Shown: positions 43,923 to 53,227, counted from the first letter of the stretch. The stretch is 64,000 nt of DNA from Actinocrinis sp035946395 (GCF_035946395.1 NZ_DASYZI010000320.1:1-64000); one strand, 5' to 3'. The notes: generated by a model not told the origin, from the sequence alone. Made by a program: numbers and translations.

Positions 43923-44624
43923 TCAACCGGCGCGCGTCGCGGCGAGCACTTCGGCCAGGTGGATCGTCTTGATCGGGGCCTGCGAACGCCGGGCGATCCC
44001 GCCGATGTGCATCAGGCACGAGTTGTCCGCGGCCACCAGATACTCCGCCGCGCTGCTCACCGCGTTGGCCACCTTGTCCGCGCCCATCGCCGCCGAGACG
44101 TCCGGATTCTTCACCGAGAAGGTGCCGCCGAAGCCGCAGCACTCCTGCGCCCCCGGCAGTTCCTCCAGTTCGAGGCCCGCCACCGCGCGCAGCAGTCTGG
44201 TCGGCCGGTCGCCGACGTTCAGCAGCCGCAGTGAGTGACACGTCGGGTGATACACGACCCGGTGCGGAAAGTACGCGCCCACGTCCTCGACTTCGAGGAC
44301 GTCGATCAGGAACTCGGACAGCTCGTACACCTTCGGGATGGCCACATCCCGGACAATCCTCGGATGAATGTCGCGGACCATCGCCGCGCAGGAACCCGAA
44401 GGGGCGACCACGTACTCGTACCCGCCGAAGACCTCGGCGAAGTTGCGGGCCAGCGGCTCGGCATCGCGCTGATATCCGGTGTTGTAATGCATCTGGCCGC
44501 AACAGGTCTGCGCCATCGGGAAGTCCACGGTGACGCCGAGCCGCTCAAGCAGCCCGACCGTCGCCTTTCCGGCGTCGGGGAACAGCGCGTCGTTCAGGCA
44601 GGTGATGAACAGCGCGGCGCGCAC
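43923..44624 (-). CDS. LutA/LldE-type iron-sulfur (CCG domain) protein
   Basis: A 233-residue protein with two CCG domains: TCCGQMHYNTGY near residue 41 and ECCGFGGTFSVK near 161, plus the APSGSCAAMVRD and YHPTCHSLRLL cysteine segments. This matches the LutA/LldE subunit of L-lactate oxidation complexes. The usual lutB and lutC genes are absent on both sides, so this copy is an orphan that either works with subunits encoded elsewhere or has another redox role. It is convergent with the luciferase-like gene. Confidence 0.85.
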   Translation of the reverse strand: MRAALFITCLNDALFPDAGKATVGLLERLGVTVDFPMAQTCCGQMHYNTGYQRDAEPLARNFAEVFGGYEYVVAPSGSCAAMVRDIHPRIVRDVAIPKVYELSEFLIDVLEVEDVGAYFPHRVVYHPTCHSLRLLNVGDRPTRLLRAVAGLELEELPGAQECCGFGGTFSVKNPDVSAAMGADKVANAVSSAAEYLVAADNSCLMHIGGIARRSQAPIKTIHLAEVLAATRAG

Positions 44625-44750
44625 GGATCAACCCCTTCGTCGGCCGGCAGAGATCCGATCACATCATGCTGCGCCGGACGCCCGAACAGCAACATGAGCA
44701 GCCGGTGGCACCCGTGGACCGTACGAACGCGTCGGCCGCGCGGAACCGGT

Positions 44751-45605
44751 TCATCGCCCGATGAAGTCGATCACCACGCGGTCTTCGACCTGCCGGAAGC
44801 CCAGCCGCCGGTAGAGCGCGTTGCTCGTCGGGTTGGCCAGGTCGGTGAACAGCGAGACCTCGCGGGCGCCGCGGTCGAACGCGAGCCGGCAGGCCGCAGC
44901 CGTGGCGGCTGCCGCGTATCCGCGGCGACGCAGGCCCGGGGGCGTGTAAACCGGACCGACCCGCATGCCGCCGCCCTCCAGCAGAAGGCTGATACCGGCC
45001 ATGGAGACCGGGGCGCCGTCGGCCTCCCACAACAGCAGGGTGCCGTTCTCGACGCGGTCGCCGACGACGCGCTGCGCGTTGAGCACCGGGTCGCCGACCT
45101 CCTGTGCGAAATGCGCGTACCAGGCCGACGCCAGGTCGAGGTCGGCGGCGGTGGCCAGGCGGGACGTGCCGCGCGGCGCGGGCGTCGGCTCGACCAGCTC
45201 GCCGAGCAGGTAGAGCCGGTTGCGCATCCGTACCTTCGCCGACGTTCCGGTAGCGGCGCACCAAACGGCGGCGACCGCGTCGGCCGTGGCCGAGGGCGCG
45301 TTCACACCTGACAGCCGCCAGTTCGCGGCGAGCAGCGCGTCGACCAACGGGGCCGCGGCGCCGTCCGGCAGTTCGGAGAGCAGCGCCGGGTGCGGCGGCG
45401 TCTGCACGAGGGCCGCGCCGACCTTGCCGTCCACGTCCTCGTACCAGCCGAAGCGGGGCGGCTCGTTGCCGAAGGCGAGCGGCCCGCGCTGGCGCAGGAC
45501 GCTGGGGATCGAGAGCAGCAACGTGTTGCGGGTGGGCTCCGCCGCGACGAAGGCGCCCGCGGCCTCGTCGAAGGCGGCGATGTCAGCAGTAGTTCGCCAA
45601 GCCAT
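44751..45605 (-). CDS. GNAT family acetyltransferase
   Basis: A 284-residue two-part GNAT. The N-terminal half looks like a degenerate GNAT (FGNEPPRFGWYEDVDGKVGA). The C-terminal half carries the acetyl-CoA site (VGPVYTPPGLRRRGYAAAAT with R-R-R-G-Y-A) and the closing LANPTSNALYRRLGFRQVED. Substrate unknown. A terminator hairpin at 45637-45685 separates it from the upstream dehydrogenase gene, so it must have its own promoter in the remaining 30 or so bases or be read through. Confidence 0.83.
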   Translation of the reverse strand: MAWRTTADIAAFDEAAGAFVAAEPTRNTLLLSIPSVLRQRGPLAFGNEPPRFGWYEDVDGKVGAALVQTPPHPALLSELPDGAAAPLVDALLAANWRLSGVNAPSATADAVAAVWCAATGTSAKVRMRNRLYLLGELVEPTPAPRGTSRLATAADLDLASAWYAHFAQEVGDPVLNAQRVVGDRVENGTLLLWEADGAPVSMAGISLLLEGGGMRVGPVYTPPGLRRRGYAAAATAAACRLAFDRGAREVSLFTDLANPTSNALYRRLGFRQVEDRVVIDFIGR

Positions 45606-45636
45606 ACCGCAGTCTGGCACCGGCTCGGCGCCGCCC

Positions 45637-45685
45637 GCATCCGGGTTTCCCGCCGCCGGCCTTCCGGGGCGGGCGACCCGGATGC
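45637..45685 (-). terminator. Two-tier hairpin terminator
   Basis: Outer 10-bp arms (45637-45646 with 45676-45685) and inner 6-bp arms (45649-45654 with 45668-45673) separated by a symmetric 2-base internal loop. It lies 14 bases after the stop of the minus-strand dehydrogenase. Confidence 0.7.
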
Positions 45686-45699
45686 GTGGTAAGGGCCTG

Positions 45700-46695
45700 T
45701 CAGTGCGTGGCGCCGCCCTCCGGCCGCAGTTCGAAGCCCGCGGCGTGTGCCTGAAGTTCGAGCAGCGCGGCGAAGTCCGCCTCACGGAAACCCGAGGTCA
45801 CCGCCTCCTGGATGCGCTGATACGCGGCGCCGGACACGGGCATCGGGGTCTCCATCACCCGGGCGGCGGCGAGTCCGAGGTCGAAGTCCTTGCGCAGCAG
45901 CTCCATGGTGAAGGTGGGCGCGAAGTCCAGCGAGAGCATCGCCGGGGTCTTGTACCTGGTGAAGTCCGAGGCGAGGACCGAGCCGTTGAGGAACTGCATC
46001 AGCGCCGTGCGGGTGACGCCGTAGCGCGCGGCGAGCGTCGTCACCTCGGCAAGGGTCTGCGTCATGACGCCGAGCAGGATGTTGTGGCAGAGCTTTACCA
46101 CGCGCGCCGCGTCGCCCTCCCCGACGTAGCTGACGGAGCGTCCGAGTATCTCAAGCAGGGGCAGAACCTGCTGGTAGGCGTCCTGCGGGCCCGACACGCA
46201 GAACGAGGCGGTGCCGCCGGTCACGGCACCGGCGTTGCCGCTGATCGGAGCGGCCAGCACCGCCGTGTCCGTCTTGGCGGCCAGTTCGCGCAGGGTGCGC
46301 GCGGCCGGGGCGTCGACCGTGGAACAGTCCACCACGGTGCGCGGGCCGCTCGAACCGCCGAACAGCGCGGTCGCCACGGTGACCAGGCTGGCCGGGGTGT
46401 CCACGGTGATGAAGACGATACGGCAGTCGGCCAGGTCGGCCGGGCCGTCCACCACGGTGGCACCGAGCGGGGCCAGTTCCTCGGCCTTCACCCTGGTGCG
46501 GTTGCACACCGTCACGTGCTGCCCGGCGCCCAGCAGCCGGGTCACCAGCGCGGTACCCATGTGGCCGGTGCCGATCCACCCGATGCTGTTGCTGACCACG
46601 CTGTTGGTGACCGGCGTGGTAGAGGTCACCGGACTGTCCGCCGCCGCGCTGTGGCCGGCGACGGTACTTCGCGAGCTGTCGTTGTCCGCAGCCAT
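45700..46695 (-). CDS. NAD(P)-dependent beta-hydroxyacid dehydrogenase
   Basis: A 331-residue 6-phosphogluconate/3-hydroxyisobutyrate dehydrogenase-type enzyme. About 35 Ser/Thr/Val-rich residues precede the Rossmann motif SIGWIGTGHMGTALVTRLL. Then VVDCSTVDAPAARTL, the substrate motif APISGNAGAVTGGT, and the catalytic lysine region DAARVVKLCHNILLG. The unusual N-terminal extension is not a clear signal peptide. ATG 46695 has AAGGGGGAA upstream. Substrate not assignable. Confidence 0.85.
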   Translation of the reverse strand: MAADNDSSRSTVAGHSAAADSPVTSTTPVTNSVVSNSIGWIGTGHMGTALVTRLLGAGQHVTVCNRTRVKAEELAPLGATVVDGPADLADCRIVFITVDTPASLVTVATALFGGSSGPRTVVDCSTVDAPAARTLRELAAKTDTAVLAAPISGNAGAVTGGTASFCVSGPQDAYQQVLPLLEILGRSVSYVGEGDAARVVKLCHNILLGVMTQTLAEVTTLAARYGVTRTALMQFLNGSVLASDFTRYKTPAMLSLDFAPTFTMELLRKDFDLGLAAARVMETPMPVSGAAYQRIQEAVTSGFREADFAALLELQAHAAGFELRPEGGATH

Positions 46696-47068
46696 GCTTG
46701 TTTCCCCCTTGTTGGTCGCGGCTGAGGCTGTCAACCTTCGCCGCCCATCTGGTACATCTATCCGATTGTCGTACGCCATAACAGAATCGGACCCACCAGG
46801 GGTCGCCGATACCCGGCAATTCGGGGATGAAACAGCCGACCCGCAGGGTGTCGGTGCGAAGACGACGCCCGCAGCACAATCTGACTCGTCCGAAATACGG
46901 ACCCCGGGTGTGTACGCGATATGATGATCGAAGCTGGATCAGCCACAGCCGGCCTCGCTCAGCACACGGGTCGGCACCGGCTCGACACGGTACGCCGCGC
47001 CGCCGTGTCACCGCCGAGCGGCAGCGCGCGCGTCCGGTAGTTCCCCAAAACAGATGAAGGCCAGCAGC
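46696..47068. other. Divergent intergenic region upstream of ABC importer
   Basis: About 370 bases. It holds a TATGAT -10-like hexamer at 46920-46925 and a hairpin of GACACGG (46984-46990) with CCGTGTC (47003-47009) in the importer leader. I looked for a TPP riboswitch, expected for thiamine-precursor transport, and saw no matching conserved blocks. Confidence 0.4.
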
Positions 47069-48184
47069 ATGCGCCGCACAGCTTCTCGCATCGTGCTCAC
47101 GTCCGCCCTGACCGCAACGCTCGGCGCCGCGGCGGCATGCTCCTCGTCAGCGCCGTCCTCGGCGGCGGCGCCCGGCGCGGGCGGCGGTCCGGGCGCGGCG
47201 CCGGTCACGGTGACCCTCGCCCTGGACTGGACGCCCAACACCAACCACACCGGCATCTTCGTCGCCCAGCAGCTCGGCTACTTCAAGGCCGCCGGGATCG
47301 ACCTGAAGATCGTGCCGTACGGCTCGACCGCGCCGGAGACGCTGGTCTCGACGCACAGGGCCGACTTCGGGATCTCCTACCAGGACGGGCTGACCGAGGC
47401 GGTGGCCACCGGCGGCGACCTCACCTCGGTCTTCGCGATCACCCAGAAGACCGACGTGGTGATCGGCGTGCGGGCGGACAGCGGGATCAGCTCGCCCAAA
47501 CAGCTCGACGGCAGGACCTACGCCGGCTACGGCTCACCGCTCGAAGTGCCGATGCTCAAGTACGTGATCAAGCAGGCCGGCGGCACCGGCTCGTTCAAGG
47601 ACGTCACGCTCAACACGGACGCGTACCAGGCGCTCTACGCTGGCCAGGCGGACTTCGCGCTTCCCGAGCCGACCTGGGAGGTCATCCAGGCCAAGCTGGT
47701 CGGCAAGTCGCTGAACACGTTCGACCTGTCCGTATACGGATTCCCGGCGATCTACTCGGCGCTGATCGCGACCTCGCACCAGTACCTCAACGCGCATCCG
47801 GACACCGCGCGCAAGTTCCTGGCCGCGGTGCTGAAGGGCTATCAGTACGCGACCGCGCACCCGGCGCAGGCAGCGAACCTGCTGATCCAGGCGAACCAGT
47901 CGGTGCTCGGCGCGCAGCGGGAACTGGTGGAGCAGAGCGCCGCGCTTGAGGCGGCGCAGTACTACCAGGATTCGAACGGTCAGATCGGCGTGCAGAGCGA
48001 GGCGCGGTGGAAGGCGCTGACCGACTTCCTGTACGCCAACGGGATCCTCGCCGACGCCTCGGGCAAGAAGTCGACCGCCGAGCCGGACGTCTCGACCCTG
48101 TACACGAACGCCTATCTGCCGACCGCAAGCCCGGCTGCCGGCCAGCCCAGCTCATCCATGAGTACCGACTCCGGCATGCCATGA
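47069..48184 (+). CDS. NMT1/THI5-type ABC substrate-binding lipoprotein
   Basis: About 371 residues. A lipoprotein signal peptide ends in the lipobox LGAAAAC, then LALDWTPNTNHTGIFVAQQL, the hallmark of NMT1/THI5/ThiY-like binding proteins for pyrimidine thiamine precursors and related compounds. Further family blocks are VPYGSTAPETLVSTHRADFG and VRADSGISSPKQLDGRTYAG. It is the first gene of a four-gene unit with permease, ATPase and a kinase-fold protein. I prefer ATG 47069, which has AAGG eight bases before it; ATG 47054 in frame lacks a ribosome site. Confidence 0.85.
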   Translation: MRRTASRIVLTSALTATLGAAAACSSSAPSSAAAPGAGGGPGAAPVTVTLALDWTPNTNHTGIFVAQQLGYFKAAGIDLKIVPYGSTAPETLVSTHRADFGISYQDGLTEAVATGGDLTSVFAITQKTDVVIGVRADSGISSPKQLDGRTYAGYGSPLEVPMLKYVIKQAGGTGSFKDVTLNTDAYQALYAGQADFALPEPTWEVIQAKLVGKSLNTFDLSVYGFPAIYSALIATSHQYLNAHPDTARKFLAAVLKGYQYATAHPAQAANLLIQANQSVLGAQRELVEQSAALEAAQYYQDSNGQIGVQSEARWKALTDFLYANGILADASGKKSTAEPDVSTLYTNAYLPTASPAAGQPSSSMSTDSGMP

Positions 48185-48212
48185 ACCCCGCAGCGCTGAA
48201 CCCGGCCGCACC

Positions 48213-49004
48213 GTGAACATCACCGCGAAGGTCCTCGCCGTGTCGCGTGCGCTCTGGCCGCCGCTGCTGCTCGCCGCCGCGCTGATCGGCGGCTGGCAGG
48301 TGGCCGGGCAGTTCGGCGTGCGCGATCCGCAGGTGCTGCCCACGCCGTCGCAGGTCGTCTCGGCGGGATGGGAGCAGCGGGCGGCGCTGTGGCAGAACAC
48401 CGTGCCCACGCTGGAGGAGACCGCGATCGGTTTCGGGGTCTCGTTCGCGCTGTCCTGGCTGATCGCGACGGCGATGGACTTCTGCGCCGCGGCCCGGCGG
48501 GCGCTCTACCCGCTGCTGGTGGCCTCGCAGACGGTGCCGATCGTGGCGATCGCACCGCTGTTCGTGGTGGTGTTCGGGTTCTACCTGCTGCCGAAGGTGC
48601 TGCTGGTGGCGCTGGCCACCTTCTTCCCGCTGACCGCGTCGCTGGCCGAGGGCTTCGCCACCGCCGACGGGGACGCCATGCGGCTGCTGCGCTCGATGGG
48701 GGCGAGCCGGTGGCAGGCCTTCGTGAAGGTCCGGGTGCCCGGCGCGCTGCCGTTCTTCTTCGCCGGGCTGCGCGTCTCGATCACGTACGCGATCGGCGGC
48801 GCGGTCTTCGCCGAATACGCCGGCGCGGTCGACGGCCTGGGCATCTACATGCAGCAGATGCAGCAGGTGTTCCGCACGGATCTGGTCTTCGCCTCGATTC
48901 TGGTCATCGCGCTGTTCAGCGTGCTGCTGTTCGCCTCCACGTACCTGCTGGAGCGGCTGGTGACGCCGTGGCGCCGGTTCGCGGCGAAGGACGACGCCGC
49001 GTGA
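48213..49004 (+). CDS. ABC transporter permease (SsuC/TauC/ThiX type)
   Basis: A 263-residue inner-membrane permease with six hydrophobic segments. The EAA-like cytoplasmic loop reads EGFATADGDAMRLLRSMGAS. It starts at GTG 28 bases after the binding-protein stop and overlaps the ATPase gene by GTGA. Forms the channel of the importer. Confidence 0.87.
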   Translation: MNITAKVLAVSRALWPPLLLAAALIGGWQVAGQFGVRDPQVLPTPSQVVSAGWEQRAALWQNTVPTLEETAIGFGVSFALSWLIATAMDFCAAARRALYPLLVASQTVPIVAIAPLFVVVFGFYLLPKVLLVALATFFPLTASLAEGFATADGDAMRLLRSMGASRWQAFVKVRVPGALPFFFAGLRVSITYAIGGAVFAEYAGAVDGLGIYMQQMQQVFRTDLVFASILVIALFSVLLFASTYLLERLVTPWRRFAAKDDAA

Positions 49005-49864
49005 CCCGGCCCGGCTACCGGCTCGAAGTCAGGGGCCTCACCCAGCAGTTCGCCCGGCCCGGCCGTGACCCGCTGCGCGTGCTGGACGGCCTCGACCTCG
49101 CGGTGCGGCCGGGCGAGTTCACCGCGATCATCGGCCCGAGCGGCTGCGGCAAGTCCACGCTCTTCAACATCGTCGCGGGGCTCGACCGCCCGACCCGCGG
49201 CGAGGTGCGCATCGACGCGGCGGCGGCGACCGGCGACCGTCATCAGGTCGCTTATATGCCGCAGAAGGACCTGCTGTTTCCGTGGCGCACGATCGAGGAC
49301 AACGCCGCGCTCGGCCTGGAGGTCCAGGGCACGCCGCGGCGCACGGCACGCGCCGCGGTCCGGCCGCTGTTCGCGGAGTTCGGGCTCGACGGCTTTGAGC
49401 GTTCGTACCCCGGTCAGCTGTCCGGCGGCATGCGGCAGCGGGCCGCGCTGCTGCGCACCGTCGCGATGGGGCGGCACGTGTTGCTGCTCGACGAGCCGTT
49501 CGGCGCGCTCGACTCGCTCACGCGCACGCAGATGCAGCTGTGGCTGGCCGAGACCTGGCAGCGGCACGCGTGGACCGCGCTGCTGGTGACGCACGACATC
49601 CGCGAGGCGGTGTTCCTCGCCGACAGCGTGCACGTGCTCTCGCCGCGCCCGGCGCGACTCGCGGCGCGCGTCGAGGTCGATCTGCCGCGACCGCGCACCA
49701 CGCAGACCTTCCTGCTCCCCAAGTTCGGCAAGCTTGAGCAGGACGTGCTGACCGCGCTCGGCCTGCCCCCGGCCGAAACGCGGCCAAGCGGCGCCGGCCG
49801 GGGCCGCACTTCAGGCGATCCGGGCGGCCCGGGCGCTGCGGGCGACCCGGCGGAAGCACACTGA
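49001..49864 (+). CDS. ABC transporter ATP-binding protein (SsuB/ThiZ type)
   Basis: A 287-residue ATPase: Walker A GPSGCGKST, Q-loop MPQKDLLFPWRTI, signature LSGGMRQRAALLRT, Walker B LLLDEPFGALDSLT and switch His in VTHDIREAV, all intact. It carries a Gly/Pro-rich C-terminal tail. Its TGA overlaps the ATG of the following kinase-like gene (TGATG), so translation of the kinase is coupled to the transporter. Confidence 0.88.
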   Translation: MTRPGYRLEVRGLTQQFARPGRDPLRVLDGLDLAVRPGEFTAIIGPSGCGKSTLFNIVAGLDRPTRGEVRIDAAAATGDRHQVAYMPQKDLLFPWRTIEDNAALGLEVQGTPRRTARAAVRPLFAEFGLDGFERSYPGQLSGGMRQRAALLRTVAMGRHVLLLDEPFGALDSLTRTQMQLWLAETWQRHAWTALLVTHDIREAVFLADSVHVLSPRPARLAARVEVDLPRPRTTQTFLLPKFGKLEQDVLTALGLPPAETRPSGAGRGRTSGDPGGPGAAGDPAEAH

Positions 49865-50991
49865 TGTCGATCTCTCATCTCGTGCACGGTCTTGGTACGA
49901 CGAGCGTCGTCCCGCACTGGCCGCCGCTGACCGTCGCGGAGGCCGACGCCGCGCTGCGCCGAGTTCCGGAGGCCGGCGGCGCCAGGGCTCTGATCTGGCG
50001 CTCGCCGCGACCGCTTTCCGCCGCAGGTCTGGTCGAGACGGCACGTGGCGGGTCGGTGTTCGTCAAGCGCCACCACAGCTCGGTGCGCTCGATCACAGGG
50101 TTGCGCGAAGAGCACGACTACCTCGCGTACCTCAGGAAGAACGGCGCGCCCGTCGTCCGCCTGCTGGAGGATCGCGACGGACGCACGGCCCTGGCCGCCG
50201 GCGAGTGGACGTACGAGGTGCATACCGTCGGCGAAGGCGACGACCTGTACCGGGACGCGATCTCCTGGTCGCCGTTCACCGGGCTCGGCCATGCCCGCGC
50301 CGCGGGCCGCGCCCTCGCTCTCCTGCACGAGGCTGCCCGCGGATACGACGCCGCGCGCCGCGCGCCGCAACCACTGATCGCAGGGTTCGAGGTTTTCGCC
50401 GTGGACGACCCGCTCGCGGCCGTGCAGTGGTACGCCGCCACACGGCCGGCGCTCGCCAACGAGCTCGCGTCGCGTCCATGGCGCGAGGACGTCGAACGCT
50501 GGCATCTGCCCCACCACGAGCGCGTACTGCCGCGCCTTGCGGCGCTGGAACCGTTGTGGACGCACAACGACTTCCACGCCTCGAATCTGCTGTGGCGCGG
50601 CGGGCAGGTGGCCACGGTACTGGACTTCGGCCTGTCGCAGCGGGCGTTCGCGGCGCACGACCTGGCCACGGCGATCGAGCGCAACGCCATCGAATGGCTC
50701 GAACTCGACGCGAGGGGCCCGGCAGCGGTCCATCTCGATGCCGCGCTCGCGCTCGTCGGCGGTTACGAGGAGATCCGGACACTCACCGACGCGGAACGCG
50801 CCGCACTGCCCGACCTGCTCGCGCTCTGCCACGCCGACTTCGCCCTGAGCGAGATCGACTACTTCGGCGGCGTGACCGGCTCACCGCAGAACACTGGGCT
50901 GGCGTACCGCTACCTGGTGGATCACACGGCCTGGTTCAGCGGTCCTCTCGGCGCCGGCTTCCTGCGCGGGCTGCGCTCGGCGATTCAGTGA
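49864..50991 (+). CDS. Phosphotransferase (APH fold) coupled to importer
   Basis: A 375-residue aminoglycoside-phosphotransferase/choline-kinase-fold protein. SVFVKRHHSS holds the ATP lysine; WTHNDFHASNLLW is the Brenner motif with catalytic Asp and metal Asn; VLDFGLSQ supplies the metal Asp. Translational coupling to an NMT1/THI5-type importer suggests it phosphorylates the imported compound on entry, trapping it, for example a hydroxymethylpyrimidine or thiamine. That substrate is inference. Its end overlaps the convergent sigma-factor gene by 7 bases. Confidence 0.82.
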   Translation: MSISHLVHGLGTTSVVPHWPPLTVAEADAALRRVPEAGGARALIWRSPRPLSAAGLVETARGGSVFVKRHHSSVRSITGLREEHDYLAYLRKNGAPVVRLLEDRDGRTALAAGEWTYEVHTVGEGDDLYRDAISWSPFTGLGHARAAGRALALLHEAARGYDAARRAPQPLIAGFEVFAVDDPLAAVQWYAATRPALANELASRPWREDVERWHLPHHERVLPRLAALEPLWTHNDFHASNLLWRGGQVATVLDFGLSQRAFAAHDLATAIERNAIEWLELDARGPAAVHLDAALALVGGYEEIRTLTDAERAALPDLLALCHADFALSEIDYFGGVTGSPQNTGLAYRYLVDHTAWFSGPLGAGFLRGLRSAIQ

Positions 50992-52367
50992 GCTGTGACC
51001 GTCAGGCAAACGATGACCAAGTTGCCGAAGTGTATGCACGTCGGTTCCGGTGACGGCGTCGGGCTCTGACTCGGCGAGGGCGAGAGGCTCGGCGTAGGCA
51101 CTGGCGGCGGCGTCTGCGTCGCGGACGGGCTCGGCGAGGGCGACACGGCAGGGGGCGGTGCGCTCGTCGTGACCGGATACGTGGGCGCAGCGGACGGAAC
51201 CTGAGCGCCGGCTTGCGTCGGCGTCAGATTGGCGGCAGGCGGTGACGTGTATGGCGCGATCACGGCCCGTGGCGCGCTGGACTTGCTCGCTTTCGGCTGT
51301 GGGCTCGACGAGGCCGGCACGGCCTGAGAGACCGGCTGCGCCGTCTGCGGCAGACTCGGCGCGGACGGCGCCTGCGACGCGGGCAGCGCCCGGTGCGCAG
51401 GCGCCGGCGAATCCGATCCGGTCACCGCGAACGCGATCGCCGCAACCGCCGCCACGACACAGGCCGCCGCCACGGTGACGCCGACGGGTCCGGTCACCCC
51501 CGACGATCCGCGCCCCGCCGAGGCGGCGCCCTTGGCTCCAGTGGCGGCCGCGGCCTTGGCGCCGGCCGCGCCCGCTGCCGTCGCCGTGGCCGTGCCGCCG
51601 AGCACGGGCAGCAGGAAGCGCAGGGCGCCGGTCCCGGCCAGCGCGAGCAGCGCCGGGCCGAGCAACAGCGGCAGCCGCCGGTTGGCCAGTTCGAGCCCTG
51701 CCAGCCGGTCCCGGCAGTCCGGGCACGAGGTGGTGTGCGCGGCGAGCGTCGCGACGCTGCGCGGACCGGCGGCCCCGCGCACGTAGGCAGGCATCCGCTC
51801 CCAATGCTGCGCGCATGCGGGGTCGGCCGGGGCGCCAGGCTGCGAGCGCAGGAACGCCTGCCGCATCCCCTCGCGCGCCCGGTGCAGCAGTACCGCGGTC
51901 GCGTTGGCGTTCGAACCCATCCGCTCGCCGACCTTGGCAACCGAGAGATCCTCCACCTCCGCCAGCCACAGCGCCTCGGCCCAGCGGTCCGGCAGCTGCT
52001 TCATCACCTCGGCGAGCATGTCGACGTACGCGACGTGCTGCTGCGGGTCGGCCGTGGCGGCGGCGCTCGTCCCGTCGGCCCAGCGCCACGCCTCGTCCGG
52101 CTGCTGCGGCAGTTCACGGGGCGCGCGGCCCACGGTCGCGGCGAGGTTGCGGATCGTCGTGGCCAGATACGCGGCCGGGTCGTCCACCCGGTGGCCCGCC
52201 GCAATGCGCCGCCAGACCCGGAAATGCGCCTCGGCCACCAGGTCCTCGGCCAGCCAGGAGTTGCCGGTCAGCGAACGCGCGTAGCCGACGAGCCGCGCGT
52301 GATGTTCCTGGTAGACCCGGGTGTATTCGGCGATGCGGGGGTCCTGTGCCGCGGTTGTCCGCTCCAC
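50985..52367 (-). CDS. ECF sigma factor fused to zinc-motif/membrane anti-sigma-like tail
   Basis: About 460 residues. The N-terminal part has sigma-70 region 2 (YQEHHARLVGYARSLTG, LAEDLVAEAHFRVWRR) and region 4 (LPDRWAEALWLAEVEDLS, followed by the HTH). Then a short linker leads to H211-x3-C215-x2-C218 (AAHTTSCPDCRD), like the zinc motif of ZAS anti-sigma factors. A hydrophobic stretch (RRLPLLLGPALLALAG onward), a second membrane segment and a long Pro/Ser/Thr tail follow. It looks like a sigma factor carrying its own membrane-tethered regulator. The GTG at 52367 has GGGGG five bases upstream; GTG 52382 is possible. Confidence 0.83.
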   Translation of the reverse strand: MERTTAAQDPRIAEYTRVYQEHHARLVGYARSLTGNSWLAEDLVAEAHFRVWRRIAAGHRVDDPAAYLATTIRNLAATVGRAPRELPQQPDEAWRWADGTSAAATADPQQHVAYVDMLAEVMKQLPDRWAEALWLAEVEDLSVAKVGERMGSNANATAVLLHRAREGMRQAFLRSQPGAPADPACAQHWERMPAYVRGAAGPRSVATLAAHTTSCPDCRDRLAGLELANRRLPLLLGPALLALAGTGALRFLLPVLGGTATATAAGAAGAKAAAATGAKGAASAGRGSSGVTGPVGVTVAAACVVAAVAAIAFAVTGSDSPAPAHRALPASQAPSAPSLPQTAQPVSQAVPASSSPQPKASKSSAPRAVIAPYTSPPAANLTPTQAGAQVPSAAPTYPVTTSAPPPAVSPSPSPSATQTPPPVPTPSLSPSPSQSPTPSPEPTCIHFGNLVIVCLTVTAH

Positions 52368-52612
52368 CGAGACCCCCACCGTCCAGCCCGACTCCGACAC
52401 GTCCGACACGTCTGCCCGATCCTGTCGCAAGAGCTCGGGTTCCGCCGGATTTTCCCCTTTCTAACAGTGATCAGCGGCTGATTTCCACCTACTGTGAGGG
52501 ATGTGGCCCAGATCACATCGACCCGGTGGCGAACCCGCGTAATGAGGCCGGGGGTTCGCGGGTCCTTGCTGCGAGTAGTTCGTACCGGACCCGAGTGGAA
52601 GGAGCGGCGACC

Positions 52613-53020
52613 ATGCTCGCCACCGTCGACCAGGCCCTGATGGGCCGTCTCGTGATCAGCCCGTACGTGTCCCGTGGGATCCACGCCAACCTGCGTTATC
52701 TGCGCGACGACCCCTACGCCGTGCACCTCGCGTTCCCGGCCGCGATCAGCCTGGAGGGCGGGGACGTCGAGTGGGTCTTCGCCCGCGAGTTGCTGGACGA
52801 CGGCCTGTACGCCCCCACCGGCGAGGGAGATGTGCACCTGTGGCCGTGCGGTCCGGGCCGGGTGATGATCGAGTTCGCGTCGCCGCACGGCGTGGCCGCG
52901 GTCGAGTTCACGGCCGCCGACGTGCGCCGGTTCTTGCACTGGTCGTACCGCGCGGTGCCGGCGGGCCAGGAGCTGCGGCATCTGGATCTCGACGCGAGCC
53001 TGGACGCGCTGCTCGACTGA
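52613..53020 (+). CDS. SsgA-family sporulation/cell division regulator
   Basis: A 135-residue SsgA-like protein: YVSRGIHANLRYLRDDPYAV, then VEWVFARELLDDGLYAPTGE, DVHLWPCGPGRVMIEFASP and VRRFLHWSYRAVPAGQE are diagnostic of the family. SsgA-like proteins are confined to morphologically complex actinomycetes and direct septum placement and spore-wall synthesis. GGAAGGAGC precedes the ATG. It stands between the sigma factor (divergent) and the DD-carboxypeptidase, compatible with a developmental or cell-wall role. Confidence 0.92.
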   Translation: MLATVDQALMGRLVISPYVSRGIHANLRYLRDDPYAVHLAFPAAISLEGGDVEWVFARELLDDGLYAPTGEGDVHLWPCGPGRVMIEFASPHGVAAVEFTAADVRRFLHWSYRAVPAGQELRHLDLDASLDALLD

Positions 53021-53227
53021 TGACGGTGCCCGACGGCTGTGCTCCATGACTCTGGCCGATAACTCCGGCTGATGGCAGCGGCCCGACGATACCGCCACGA
53101 CGCCTACGACAACCAAGTGCGACTGTCCGATTGCAAACGGCAGTCCCCCTCCAATGGCGTGGATCGCAAGGACGCGCCACGCGCGCCGTACGAAGCGGAT
53201 TCCCCGCTTTGGCATAGTTTGCTCCGC

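Noticed and set aside
46696..47068. TPP riboswitch before the THI5-like importer
   Set aside because: The conserved TPP aptamer blocks are not recognisable in the leader.
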